This document shows positions 24,066-34,429 of a stretch of DNA of 64,000 bases, in pieces. Both the position numbers and the translations under genes were made by a program. The stretch's first letter is position 1; each line of letters opens with the position of its first letter. The DNA comes from Cristatella mucedo. Taxonomy: Eukaryota > Bryozoa > Phylactolaemata > Cristatellidae. The notes under the pieces are model-generated. The model saw only the letters and a program-made list of their open reading frames with translations, was not told where the DNA came from and did no database searches. The DNA lies in assembly GCA_009760855.2 (NCBI GenBank), contig WPIO01000018.1, positions 5,297,001 to 5,361,000 on the forward strand, written 5' to 3'.

Positions 24066-24805
24066 ACACTGTTAATAATAATAATAATAATAATGCACTT
24101 GATAAAGCGCCCTCAGAGAACTCAATCTCTTCCTAGGCGCTTTACATTTGCTGCAAAGGGAAACGTGATTGAATGATGAGTAATATCGTGCTTGATAAAC
24201 AACATGAACAACGTGGTTAGGGGTGACATGCGCAGGGTCAGCATGCAAATGTGGTTAGTGGCTGCATGCACAGTATCAGCACGCATAAGCACATCAAGGA
24301 CGAATCACAGGGACCCACTAAATAGTGCCCTAAATAAGTGTGGTTTTAAGTTCTTTTTAAATATGGTTGAGTCAGGGGATCTTATGACGCAGGTCGGGAG
24401 GGAGTTCCAGGCTTCGGGAGCATACGAACTAAACGCTCGATCTCCAAAGGATTTGAGGTTTGTACGAGGTATTGGTAAACTGCTGGATTCCGAAAAGCGG
24501 GTGGTACGATGCTTGGCCCGATGGGGGAGTAGATCTGATAGATAGGCTGAAGCCAAAGAATGAAGTGACCTAAAAGTGATCGACGAAACCTTGAAGTCGA
24601 TCCGTTGCTAGACTGGTAGCCAGTGCAGGTCGGAGAGATGTGGTGTGATGTGGCAACTGCAACGCTCACGACAGACAAGCCTAGCTGCAGAGTTTTGCAC
24701 AAGCTGTAATCGCCTGATTGCACATGCTGGTAGGCCAGCGAGCAGTGAGTTGCAGAAGTCAAGTCGGGATGTCACAAATGCAATGTTGCAATTCAATGCA
24801 AATGC
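24066..24805 (-). mobile_element. CR1/L2-like LINE (family A) 3' fragment with complete tail
   Basis: From the (ATT)n end at 24066 the minus strand runs back through the GCGCTTTATCAAGTGC tail and the non-coding 3' end to coding blocks. Those blocks are SDLLPHRAKHRTTRFSES, FGDRAFSSYAPEAWNSLP, and further upstream CHITPHLSDLHWLPV and LDFCNSLLAGLPACA (24.6-24.8 kb). Frames alternate, so it is dead and 5'-truncated. The tail is a good reference for the 'tail-only' copies elsewhere. Confidence 0.9.
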
Positions 24806-25239
24806 TATTGAATTTATTTTAGAGAAATTACGAAGTAGTCTGGTCAATCTAAAAAACTGAATTATACAGAATATCTTTCGGGTGAAGTGAATACAAGGCG
24901 TAGAGCTGAGGTGGGTCAAACTGCATCTAAGAGTCGCCTTCGTCAAGTGTTCAGGACGTTCGGAGAACATATGGCCGGATGTTTTCGGAGGCTTTTTGGA
25001 GTTCGCTTTATGCCGGAGCAGCTCAGACCGGCTGTTGCTTGTCGTGGCGGTGTCACTTTACTTTAGCGCTCAACATAAAGATACTTGTGCCAGAGTTTCA
25101 TTTACATGCTATGCAAGCTTAGTCTACTTCGCACTATCACAGCAAGTTTCGCTAAAAATTTAATACCCAAGTGGGAACTTTTTTGGGTCCATTTATAAGG
25201 CCGCATCGCTGATACGTTGGTACTCGAGCGAAAACTTCA

Positions 25240-25720
25240 CACAGCTTCAAACCAAGAAAGTGCCAGCATCCAGTCACACTCTAGAGCGATCCACAGGGTG
25301 AGAACTGCCAACCTTCTAATGAAGGCTTACTTGGGCTCACTAAGGTTTTTACTTTGGTAGAACCTCCTCGTTTCTGTTGCTAGATCTCTCGGCAGCGTTT
25401 GACGCTATTAATTGCCAAGTTCATCCTGAGCGCCTGTCAACTCACCTGGCCATCACTGGTACTGGATTGCAATGATTCAGGTTCTATCTCCCTGGAAGAC
25501 TTCAGAGCATTGATGCCAACTGACAATAGTCATCCAAAGAGCCAATAAAGTATGTGCTCCCTTAGAGCTCTGTACTTGGTTTGATTCTTTTCACAATTTA
25601 TACTCACCCTCTTATTAATACCCGATGTGATCGCTCAGCACAATCTAGGCTTTAACTTTCATGTAGATGGCACACATCTGCATGTCTATGAGCCATACGA
25701 AACAATGAGTCAGTCAGTAC
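25240..25720 (+). mobile_element. LINE reverse-transcriptase remnant
   Basis: The plus strand shows LLLDLSAAFDAINCQ (first RT motif), FRFYLPGRLQS, SSVLGLILFTIYTHPL (PQG/LGP block, altered) and a relic of the YADD box (the segment for YADGTHLHVYEP). These are broken by several stops and short deletions. Confidence 0.7.
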
Positions 25721-25724
25721 ACGA

Positions 25725-25885
25725 AACTCGGTGCTAAACGCATAAGATAAACCAAGATTAATGTTGAAATCACCAATGCGAGGAAATATCAATTTCTTAC
25801 GCACAGAATCGAAATGAGGTAAGGGAAACCTCATATAAAGGAGGACTTGGTACCTGGGATGCGATCGACTACTGCCACCACATTA
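25725..25885 (-). mobile_element. LINE endonuclease scrap, opposite strand
   Basis: The minus strand carries GDFNINLGLSYAF, the endonuclease 'DFN' motif, and upstream remnants similar to the family A LINE at 13.5-13.6 kb. It joins the plus-strand RT remnant head to head, so this is a composite of two insertions or an inversion. Confidence 0.55.
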
Positions 25886-26160
25886 ATATTAATAACAATA
25901 ATAATTATAATACATTTTATATAGCTCCCTCAGAGAACTCAATCTCTTTCTAGGCACTTTACGTTTGCTGCAAAAGAAGCACCATCGAATGGCTAGTGTT
26001 AATGTAATGTAATGTGTCTCCGTCTGTAACTCCGCATGCACAGTGTCGGCAATTATAAGCACGTAAAAGACGAATTACATGGACCCACTAAATGCTGTGA
26101 TAAGTGGATGTGTTTTTAGGTTCTTTTTTAATGCGGTCAAGTTGGGTGAACTCAAAACTG
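25886..26160 (-). mobile_element. LINE tail plus family A 3' fragment
   Basis: An (AAT)n-flanked tail copy (25886-25978) is followed, after TGTAATGTAATGTGTCTCCG (the end of the family B LINE), by family A 3' sequence around AAGACGAATTACATGGACCC. It is a chimera of two LINE families. Confidence 0.65.
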
Positions 26161-26470
26161 CAGATTCGAAGGACTGCTTCGAGGGGCCTGCAAACGGCTT
26201 GAAATTGAAGGATGAGCGTGTGATAACCTAGACTCCGCTTCCAGTTCCGGTGTGAAAGAAAGAAAAAAGTAGGAGCATCATCAATGGTCGGGCAGTTTAC
26301 CGGTTTTAGACAGGTCTAGGTCAAGGCCGGTAGTGGCCTTTTTCAGAAATAAGGTTGCTCCCTTCTTAATAGGGGTTTATTGCACATTTCGCGATGATTC
26401 CAAAGACAAACGTGAAATTGGGCCGTCGGAGTTATAGCAGGCCTGTTGACCACCAAGTTAGAGAGATTTG
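26150..26470 (-). mobile_element. LINE (family A) 5' endonuclease-region scrap
   Basis: It matches the sequence at 13.69-14.0 kb, with GACTGCTTCGAGGGGCCTGC in place of GACTGCTTCAAGAGGACTGC, and the later AGACAGGTCTAGGTCAAGG. It is heavily decayed. Confidence 0.5.
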
Positions 26471-27049
26471 CAGCAACGCTTGAGGGAAAATGGGCTGAGC
26501 AGTTCGATACAATGCCAGGAAAACCAAATGAGCGGGTCCCCTGCTTGCGGCCCCGCGTCGGCTTCGGGGTGCTTTTCATTTGTTAATGCCTAATTCACGG
26601 ACCTTTAAAACAGCAATAACATCTAGGAACGCATTTGAACGACGATGACGAAACGATAATAGGTACGCACGATTATTACTAATAAGCAGGCTACTTAACA
26701 ACCAGTGAATCTATTAAGGCTATCAATCTTCTCAAAAGTAGGAAAACCTATTCCTCAAAATAGGCTCGATCAGGTAAAAAGTATAAGTCGAATGACCCAA
26801 CCGCCTCAGTTAATATATAGCGGTCGAAGAATGTTTGCAACTATCACTCGACCAGGTTGCAGCAAGCTATAGAATATTGTCTGTTAGAATATTATCTATA
26901 TTATCTTCTGTGCAATGACTACTCCATGCCTTGCAGCATGTCAAAGTGAAACCGGAGTAAGAGAAGGGCTGGGCCTGGAAGTGAGGGATAGATCATCAAA
27001 GTCTGTGATCAAAGTGGGTGATAGATCATCAAAGATCGTCAAAGACCCT

Positions 27050-27228
27050 GTGAGCCGTAATGGCTCACTTGGTAAGGCGGTTGCTTTTCACGACCTCGGC
27101 CCCGAGGTCGTGGGTTCGAATCCTGTGGTGGGCGATCCTTTATCGATACTGCAAGCGGTGGTGATAGCCGTACAGGCTCTTCGGTCGCTATACAAAAAGA
27201 GGCTGGTAAATCAGCTAGTATTATTATA
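27050..27228 (+). mobile_element. tRNA-derived SINE, family B
   Basis: The head is GAGCCGTAATGGCTCACTTG with a B box GGTTCGAATCC, an exact match to the RNA polymerase III consensus core. The body is GCAAGCGGTGGTGATAGCCG, then GCTCTTCGGTCGCTATACAA and AGAGGCTGGTAAATCAGCTA. It is not a functional tRNA gene: the acceptor stem does not close and the sequence continues as the SINE body. Related copies are at 27.9, 28.2, 42.3, 46.6, 49.9, 50.6, 50.8, 51.5, 56.6 and 60.2 kb. Confidence 0.85.
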
Positions 27229-27874
27229 TTATTATTAAAGTCAACACGTTGTTGGATGCTGTCCGAGCAGATCAATGTGAAGTGATGTACTGTGGAAGCT
27301 GGGACGGTCACGACAGACAAGCTTAGAGGAACAGCGTGGCTGTGGTATCCTTATTTAAGCAGGCCCAATTTTTTGCAAATGTTCCGTTAATGCGCTTTAT
27401 CAAATGCATTATTATTATTATTATTATCATTATTCCGTAGCTGAAATAAATAAGCATACTTGAGTAGCTGTATAGCTGTATAGTCATTTAGCGAAACTTC
27501 ATTTTTAGCACAGAAACTATGAACGCTGACGCTGACAGAGCTAATTTATAAAATTAGAAATACCAGTTTCTGAATGACACTAGGTCGCCCAGATTGATTC
27601 ATTCTTTATGTCCTCCGTTGGTGACACTTGGCATGAGGAGACCACATTCGAAACATCTGCAGCAGTCAGCGCGTGCGAGCAGCTCGTGAGTTCTCGACCG
27701 GCCAGTCAGCTGCCGCCTGGTGCTGCGTGCACAAGGGGGTGACATTGCCGCCCTAGAGCTCTGATCCAAACGGCCCTGAGTTGCCTCTGATCAGCAGAAG
27801 GCGCTGTTATCAATCGGAAATTGTGTGACTCGGTTCTTAACCGTTATAATTTAAGAACCTCGAACAATAAAAAA

Positions 27875-28035
27875 ACAGCTGACTTAACAGCCTCTCTTGT
27901 ATAGTGAGGGAAGAGCTTTATCACCACCGCTTGCAGCGGCAATAAAGGATCGCCCACCGCAGGATTCGAACCCGCGACTTCGGAACCGAGGTCGTGAAAA
28001 GCAACCACCTTACCTAGTATGCCATCGCAGCTCAT
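27875..28035 (-). mobile_element. tRNA-derived SINE, family B
   Basis: Reverse orientation. CAGCTGACTTAACAGCCTCT is followed by GCGGCAATAAAGGATCGCCC and the B box complement GGATTCGAACCC. Confidence 0.85.
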
Positions 28036-28164
28036 CAACAATGAATATTGATCGTAATTTGGCTGATTTAGCATACCGCCGTTTCAGGGTTGGTAGCTTT
28101 TCACTTGACTGGAGTCAACCGAGCTCAGAGTTAGCGTCACAGTTATCTTAATAGATAAAAAAAA

Positions 28165-28330
28165 TCCTAGCTGATTAAACAGCCTCTTTTGTATAGCGAC
28201 AGAAGAGCCTTTACGGCTATCACCACCGCTTGCAGTGGCGATAAAGAATCGCCCACCGCAGGAATCGAACCCACGACCTCGGGACCGAGGTCGTGAAAGC
28301 AACTGCCTTACCTAGTGTGCCATCACGAAT
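28165..28330 (-). mobile_element. tRNA-derived SINE, family B
   Basis: Reverse orientation, 130 bp from the previous copy and very similar to it. It shows AACAGCCTCTTTTGTATAGC and GGAATCGAACCCACGACCTC. The pair shares orientation, so independent insertions or a local duplication are both possible. Confidence 0.85.
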
Positions 28331-28339
28331 AGATACGCG

Positions 28340-29600
28340 AACTCAAACTAGAACGAGATGATTAGATAAGACGCAATTAGGAGCAGGCGTCCGCTCACCG
28401 TCCACGCATCGTCCGTGCACGTATTTTAGTTAGATGACTTTGGCAATACAAGTCCATGTCTGTAAAATGTAAATTTCAAGGACCTTGGATTATATTGATA
28501 GCAAAAGTTTTCGATTCAAAATCAGAAGCGTACCACTCCGGTGATATACAATCAATCGTAGCTGAACTCGCCCTTGAAATTTTAAGCTAATCCTCCAAGT
28601 ATTGGCCGAGTAATGGTACAAGGCACAAAGCTACACTGCTACTGAAGTGTTAAAATGTCAGTGGCGAGTACCTTAGCAAGCAGCACGTACCTCGATTTGC
28701 CAAAGTTAACAAAGCTGGAGCGAACATATGGAGCCATATGATGCAGATATTGATATACAATTTTATTTGTAGATGTGTTGATTCGGTCCACTTCCTGGTA
28801 CGACATTATTTGCCTAATAGTTTTTCAGCGCTTTTGCTTGTTATGTGAAAATCGTCAAAAGTTCGATCCCATTTCTAATATGCTTATCTTTTGAAAGGTG
28901 CACTAAATAAATATTCGATTACTCGACCAGTGCTCGAAGTATTTGTCAAACCTCTATTTACTTTTTAATGATGCATGGGGCTCTCCAGTGAGATTAAAGT
29001 TTTGCGTAGAGGCTTGGTGATTTTCGTCAGTTCCGCAGCCACACGTTCTCTCCGTCTTAAAAGCACAAACTGATATGTCCACTAGTGCTCTCTGTTTTGC
29101 CGACATTTTTAGAGTTTTTTAAGTTCCTGTCTAATGTGTCGTTCGCTTGTTGAATCCGGATTGTGCACTGATCGTAGCTGGCCATTGTGCTATCTATGTT
29201 TGTGACCATCTCAGCTGTGTATGCGTTGAAGTCTTTCCAACGTTCCATCGAAAGGGTCTGCACCATGAGCCTAAATTCTAGTTCATATGGAGACGACTGA
29301 GTCATTGCATGCCTCGAGGTATGTGCGAAGGCAAAGCATACATAATGAATACTACTGTTGAACTGGATGAACAAGAAGTAGAAGCAGGTCGCCAACGGTT
29401 TGATTGCCGCGCTCGAAACCTCCATTACAGGCAGAGTGGGGGGTTGCACACAAGACTGTACCTCGGTAAATTGTAGCAGTCGTCGGACCTCATATAGCGA
29501 CTCAAACTCCGCACCTCGATCGCAGCATCGAATGACTGAAATGCCGAATGACTGGACTAGCATAACATTGCCGACAAAAACTTGGGTAGCCGTTGTTACG
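28340..29600. other. No repeat or gene identified with confidence
   Basis: AT-leaning DNA. The only notable feature is the minus-strand frame at 29057-29563 described separately. Confidence 0.4.
29057..29563 (-). CDS. Unrecognised 168-codon frame
   Basis: Its C-terminal half is polar and possibly helical: ERWKDFNAYTAEMVTNIDST, then YDQCTIRIQQANDTLDRNLK. The N-terminal half is more mixed, with a hydrophobic CFYFLFIQF patch. It is not simple-sequence DNA. I recognise no family. It could be an exon of an unknown gene, a decayed element ORF, or chance. Confidence 0.2.
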   Translation of the reverse strand: MLVQSFGISVIRCCDRGAEFESLYEVRRLLQFTEVQSCVQPPTLPVMEVSSAAIKPLATCFYFLFIQFNSSIHYVCFAFAHTSRHAMTQSSPYELEFRLMVQTLSMERWKDFNAYTAEMVTNIDSTMASYDQCTIRIQQANDTLDRNLKNSKNVGKTESTSGHISLCF

Positions 29601-29605
29601 TTACT

Positions 29606-29773
29606 GTGTCTCCGGCTGCAGCAGTGCTAGCGGAGTCTCACGGAGACACGAGCGGGCGAACGCGAGCGGTGAACGAGACTCAAACCTTTATTCCCCCCAC
29701 ACCAGGTAAATATACTGGGGGGAATAAAGGGGGGGGCTGACTCACCACAGATAAGAGAGTGCATCTGCGGTGG
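29606..29773 (-). repeat. LTR-like direct repeat, downstream copy
   Basis: It shares TGTCTCCGGC, GAGACTC, CACCAGGTA, GGGGGCTGACTCACCACAG and GAGTGCATCTGCGG with the other copy, with small indels. Confidence 0.6.
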
Positions 29774-30566
29774 GCCACACGCTTACGTCGAAGGCTGCAC
29801 CGACTCACTGGCTCAACCACGCGGCGGCCGCAGGCGAGGCAAAGCAGCAGCGGCGGCCGAGAAGCAACAGGCACACACAGCGTCCCTTGCCCAAATAGAA
29901 AAAAGACAGCACAGTCTCGACATTGAAGGATTCCGACAGGCTTGATCGATGTGCAGGCCACGTGACCGCCACTCGAAAAAGGCACACGTCAGCTCTGCCC
30001 CTCGTGAGGAGCCGGTCATAGGTGTTGCCCGCCTTTCGGCAAAGCTGGGACACCGGTCCCACAGTCATTCGGTTCCCGCAGGTCACCTTCGTTCGATCCC
30101 CGATGGCCGGTCTCAGGCGCTCGTCGCTGGCCGATTCGGCCCTGCGAAGAACACTCCGGCTCGTTAATATGGCCGCCGCCGGGCGTTCTCCGAGTTCCAT
30201 TCCGCCGAGTCCATCTCGCGATTGTAGTACTCTGCGCTCTGCACTGCGACGCTCGCCGCGCGGGTGCTTTCCACGACTAAGACGCTCTCACTACTGGGCG
30301 TCGTCGCCGCCGAGACGTCGCTGTCAAAGGCGAAGCTCTTCGCCACCGAGACTCGCTCGCTCGCTCGTTGCTGCGATTCGACGCCAAGACGTCGCTCTCG
30401 AGGGCCTCTTGCGCTTCCTCGTAGGATAAAATTGCCTCGCCGCTGAATGCTAACTAGTGGTGCTCCTCTGTACTCTGGGCCGAGACGCTCGTGCGGGGCT
30501 CTCCGCCACCACAAAGCTCGCGCGCCCCGCTGCGCGCGTCGCCGGTGTGAGCTCGCTCTCGCGCTC

Positions 30567-31148
30567 TCATCGGCCTCCTGCGCCTCGTCGCAGGCTACTG
30601 TCGCAACATCGAGTACCGCTATAGCATCGCCGCTGGAAGCCGTCACATGCTGCCGGCCATTCGTCTCCGGCTGCTGCCGCTGCGCACTTGCTTTGCTTGG
30701 GTGCTCTTCGGTTGTTGCGACTACTAGGTCGGAAAAAGTCCCATACCCGCACGGTATTGCAGTCGGATGGCTGCGGCAGCTGTATGAGTTCCGCTCGTCT
30801 GTCCGGCTCTTGCAAGCAGTCGACGATGGGATCGGCCGGTGGTGAAGCTGGCTCGTCGCCTGGCTTTGTCCTGGTCTCGGCTCCGGCGAGCTGCTCCTGC
30901 TCCAGCCGAAACATCTCGGCCGCAAGCTCGGCCCCCTCATCCGTCAACCGCATGAACGTCAGAATGAACTCATTTAGCTGCTTGTAATAGTCTTGTATTA
31001 CTTCTGCTGGCTGTTCACCCCAAACGTGTATCACGTTATCGCCTAGACACATTGGCACAGCATGTTTTAGCGGCATCGAAATCTTTAGCCTTGCAGCGGC
31101 CTTCTCGAGCGTTAGAAGCCGAGGGATAACGTGCTCTCCACCGTTCAA
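30567..31148 (-). CDS. Internal frame of the LTR-like element, unidentified
   Basis: 193 codons, with a plausible folded part in the first 110: LTLEKAAARLKISMPLKHAV, GEQPAEVIQDYYKQLNEFIL, then LTDEGAELAAEMFRLEQEQL. After that it becomes low-complexity. Position between the LTR-like repeats suggests a gag-like remnant, but I see no zinc knuckle or protease motif and do not recognise it. Overlapping frames on the plus strand are explained by GC richness. Confidence 0.3.
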   Translation of the reverse strand: MNGGEHVIPRLLTLEKAAARLKISMPLKHAVPMCLGDNVIHVWGEQPAEVIQDYYKQLNEFILTFMRLTDEGAELAAEMFRLEQEQLAGAETRTKPGDEPASPPADPIVDCLQEPDRRAELIQLPQPSDCNTVRVWDFFRPSSRNNRRAPKQSKCAAAAAGDEWPAACDGFQRRCYSGTRCCDSSLRRGAGGR

Positions 31149-31221
31149 ACATTCCGTACCTCGATGTCAGCGTCCTGTCTAGGGCCACAAAAGGTCTGAT
31201 ACTCTTTTCGGCAGGAGTGAA

Positions 31222-31237
31222 CCACTCTCTGCTACCA
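31222..31237 (-). other. Putative tRNA-Met primer-binding site
   Basis: TGGTAGCAGAGAGTGG on the minus strand. The first 11 bases match the complement of the CTCTGCTACCA end of initiator tRNA-Met, next to the LTR-like repeat edge. Confidence 0.5.
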
Positions 31238-31251
31238 AATGTCATGCAGCA

Positions 31252-31417
31252 GTGTCTCCGGCGCGGCTGTTCTAATAGAGTCTCGCGGAGGCACGAAGAC
31301 ATGAGCGGGTGAACACGTGAGCGGTGAATGAGACTCTCGTCTTCATCCCCCCCCACCAGGTACATATAACGAGCTGGGGGCTGACTCACCACAGATAAGG
31401 GAGTGCATCTGCGGCGG
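31252..31417 (-). repeat. LTR-like direct repeat, upstream copy
   Basis: Partner of 29606-29773 in the same orientation. The divergence between the two copies points to an old insertion. Confidence 0.6.
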
Positions 31418-31789
31418 CGACGTTCGTCGTGAAGTAGTCGTGCGAGACCGAAACGTGCTTATTTGCGGCTGAACATTCCGGAAGTTTGAACTTAAGGTCA
31501 ACCGTCATGAACTCGAACGGCTAGCCTGGCGTCGGCACCTGACCGAGTGGAGCTTTCTATTTCGGAGCTGGCGGTCCGAGCTCCTGGCAAGTCACGTGAG
31601 ACTTAATTAATCCAGCCGTGGATGTCCTTCATCCTAACCAAGAGAATCGCTCATAAATCATCGAGATATTCTTCTACGTAGGGCGGTACCCTGCAGCCGT
31701 GTTGTCGCGAAGAGCCCTCAAAGCGCTGTTTATTGAGATTTCGGTCGCCATGTGACTCCAAACGACCCACTCTAAGCAATTCTGTTGCG

Positions 31790-33470
31790 GTCCACAACTA
31801 TTCTGATGGCATCGCTCAACAGCACCCAGCGCACAGGGTTTCTTCTGCTGAGCTCAGAACGTAGAGCAGTTAAATCGGATTCACAAACCTTCACTTATTT
31901 GGTGTCTTCTAGTGATAGTTGACACTCCACACTAGCTTCGATATGTGCGAAGGTTCGTGTGCCCTACTTAAGGTATCGACAACCAAGTTACCTTGCTGGG
32001 CTTTTGAAACACCGTCAAGTCGAACTCATCCAGATTGCACGCCCAGCCCCACAGGCGCTCAGCGGTTCCTTCTGCGTTCTTACGCGATACCGATGACCTT
32101 GTGTGATCGTCGTAAAGAGGGAACAAAGCGCCAAGCAAGCACAGCAGGGCCTACATAATGTCAGATCCTCCTCTACGGCAAGGCCGATCTGATCCAAGTC
32201 TGTCAGCTCTGTCTCGAACTAACTTCAGATCCTCGGGAGACCGTGCCTTTAGTTCGTTTAGCTCCCCAAACCTGGAACTCATTCTCGACCAACGTCCCGA
32301 CGTCCACTGACGTCACAACGTCCACCGACTTGACTTTATTCGCAGCCTTCGCAGAGCCTTAGTGCATTGTCCTTTGTGTGCTCATACATGTTGACGCTGC
32401 GCAAGTTAACACTAACCATATTTACATGGATCCCTTGAAGCACATAACAAGTGCATATAGAGAGATTTAGTTCTCTGAGAATGCTATGCAAATGTCTTCT
32501 TAATATTATCAAGGTAATCCAGCTCAGCTGCCTATTCTTTTGCCTCCCTGGAATTTAGCTTTAGCCATCCAAGCAAGTGCCACCGGCTTGAATTCATTCA
32601 CCGGGCTTACCGTGCTATTCTAGGACAAAGCCAGCCACTACTGGGAGCGCGTCACAAGTGAAGAAAAAGCGGAAGGCGCTGATCTGCGATCCTCCTCAGC
32701 GATCCTACATCGTCAATGAGCAGCTCTCTGATTTCATTAAGAGCTTACTTGAATTTTTCTCAGCGCTTCAACTGTTGAAGCTGTTGAAGCCGTTGAGGTC
32801 GGCCGAATTATCCGCCAAGGCAGGAATGAACTTGAGATTAATGCCGGGTACCTGGAATCTTGACCGTTAATCTTCGATCGTTAATTATTCGCGCATCGCG
32901 GATGACTGAAGCTTGTTGCTGCAATTGTAAAGCATACTCCCTGCAGACACCGCGAGTCCGGGAAAAGTAGCTAGCTGTTGGGCAAAGCGGCACTTCTTTC
33001 CTGCGATTCTAAACCAGGGTGAAATGAACGGGCTTAGGACTCCATCGAGGCCGGCAAGGTGTATTCCTAAATTTCGCGAAAGCGTCGAGGGGAGAACTCG
33101 TGGAGGTATGAACGCATATAGTCTGTGTCGACTACAGGAATGAAATCATTGAAAAGACGCTAAAAGGTCCCAGGTGTTTTGCCGAGTCCGACTGACACAT
33201 GACAATAAATGTACAGACCGTAGAGTGGTAATGCGATCGCCATTTTTTTTATCGGTTTCTGCTTCAGCAACCTGAATTCGGCGATACGCGGATATCACAT
33301 CGAGAATGCCCGCCAAAAGTCTGGTTTTGTGACGCCGGTCCAGACTCTTTGTCAGATTGTGCAATGCGTAGCTGTCCCTCACCGCAACATCACTTAGATT
33401 GGCGATAATCAACCCTAAGTTTTAAGGTAACCTGCGAGCTCTCTGACGATCCCCCAATGGATGATGCCCG
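31790..33470 (-). mobile_element. Decayed Ty3/gypsy-like pol region
   Basis: The minus strand gives, in order, a VDYR-type block near 33400, SYALHNLTKSLDRRHKT, LAGILDVISAYRRIQVAEA (the reverse-transcriptase 'D-x-SAYxxIxV' block), a TTL..YxxHVCR-like stretch, then KFIPALADNSADLNGF near 32830 (the 'KFIPxxA' connection). Near 32010 comes GNLVVDTLSRAHEP, which matches the 'N-V-ADALSR' end of the gypsy RNase H. Stops and frameshifts are frequent and no LTRs were found. The order fits one minus-strand element with a deletion. Confidence 0.6.
32190..32510 (+). mobile_element. CR1/L2-like LINE (family A) 3' fragment
   Basis: The plus strand reads through CTTCAGATCCTCGGGAGACC and GTGCCTTTAGTTCGTTTAGC to the non-coding 3' end TGAAGCACATAACAAGTGC and GAGATTTAGTTCTCTGAGAA. 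It lies in opposite orientation to, and interrupts, the gypsy-like remnant. Confidence 0.7.
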
Positions 33471-33638
33471 CGGACTAGTCGGTCGCTCGACAATGCCATC
33501 TCAACTAACATCTAAACTGGCTTCATCTTAGATAAGGCCTGTAGATCAACACCCCGCGGACTAGTCGGTCGCTCGACAATGCCATCTCAACTAACATCTA
33601 AACTGGCTTCATCTTAGATAAGGCCTGTAGATCAACAC
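33467..33638. repeat. Perfect tandem duplication of 86 bp
   Basis: The unit starting CCCGCGGACTAGTCGGTCGC occurs twice, without a visible difference, at 33467-33552 and 33553-33638. A shorter partial repeat (TTAGACAAGGCCTGTAGAGC) follows. Being identical, it is either very recent or an assembly artefact. Confidence 0.9.
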
Positions 33639-33999
33639 CTTAGACAAGGCCTGTAGAGCAACAGGGATACATTTTGGGCATCTTGGGCACCTGCTGCACC
33701 TGCACTGCTTGCATACTTGTATGCTGATCGCCGTAGTGGATTTTATTACACTTTCCTGAGTTCCGCGAGCCTATGGAGAATCATTTTCTATGTTTCAGAA
33801 ACAAGCCTCTCAGCTGCTGAGAAAGTTTTTCTGAGGAATTCGGCTCTGATTCGTCAACACCAAATTCGTGCAGGCTGTTCACCTGGCTGCCATCTCCACC
33901 TGAGCACACTAATTACAGAACCGGTTGGCATGTCCATAATATTCTGATTGACATGCAACGTCGTAAGATTGTCACTGAGATTCAAAGTTTTCACCCAGA

Positions 34000-34195
34000 A
34001 TGGCCATACAGCGCCTAGCAGAGGGTTTTCTTCGGCTGAGCGAAGGATGTAAAGCAGTTAAATGCGAATCGTGAACCTTCGCTTCCCTGGCGTCTTCTAG
34101 TGACAGTTTGACACTCCACTGTAGTAGCTGCGATGTGACGTTGTGCCCTACTTAAAACATCAACAACAATGTTAGCCTTACTGGACTCCCTAACC
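34000..34195 (-). mobile_element. Second gypsy-like RNase H fragment
   Basis: Its DNA matches 31.80-32.01 kb, including TTGACACTCCAC and TGCCCTACTTAA with GTGTCTTCTAGTGA (GCGTCTTCTAGTGA here). It is thus a separate copy of the same element family, from the end of RNase H. Confidence 0.5.
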
Positions 34196-34429
34196 TCTAG
34201 CGTCTAATCTCTACTCCCTAATCTCCTACCAATCTCCCTTCATGTCTTAGAATAGTCGGCTAATAGTGTGCTAAGGACGAAAGCCGTCTGGTAGATGAGA
34301 TCCTTCAAAAAAGTTCCCCGGGTTCTCTCGGGCAGCCGCGCGCTGTAACTGCATCGCCGCTTGACTTCTTCTTTACAGTCGAGTCTGCCTACTTTCAGCC
34401 ACGCGACATCGCTAAAGTTCCGGCTTGTT

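Larger units (their letters stand above)
29606..31417 (-). mobile_element. Short LTR-like element (possible non-autonomous retrotransposon)
   Basis: Two direct repeats of about 165 bp (29606-29773 and 31252-31417) flank about 1.48 kb. On the minus strand, 14 bases after the inner edge of the upstream repeat, lies TGGTAGCAGAGAGTGG. Its first 11 bases complement the 3' end of eukaryotic initiator tRNA-Met, the usual kind of primer-binding site. The GC-rich interior has open minus-strand frames but no recognisable gag, protease or polymerase. I found no convincing polypurine tract or target duplication. It resembles a terminal-repeat-in-miniature or similar defective element. Confidence 0.55.

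Noticed and set aside
27050-27140. A possible functional tRNA gene
   Set aside because: The B box is perfect, but the acceptor stem does not close, no clear anticodon arm can be drawn, and the sequence continues as a SINE body with many sister copies.
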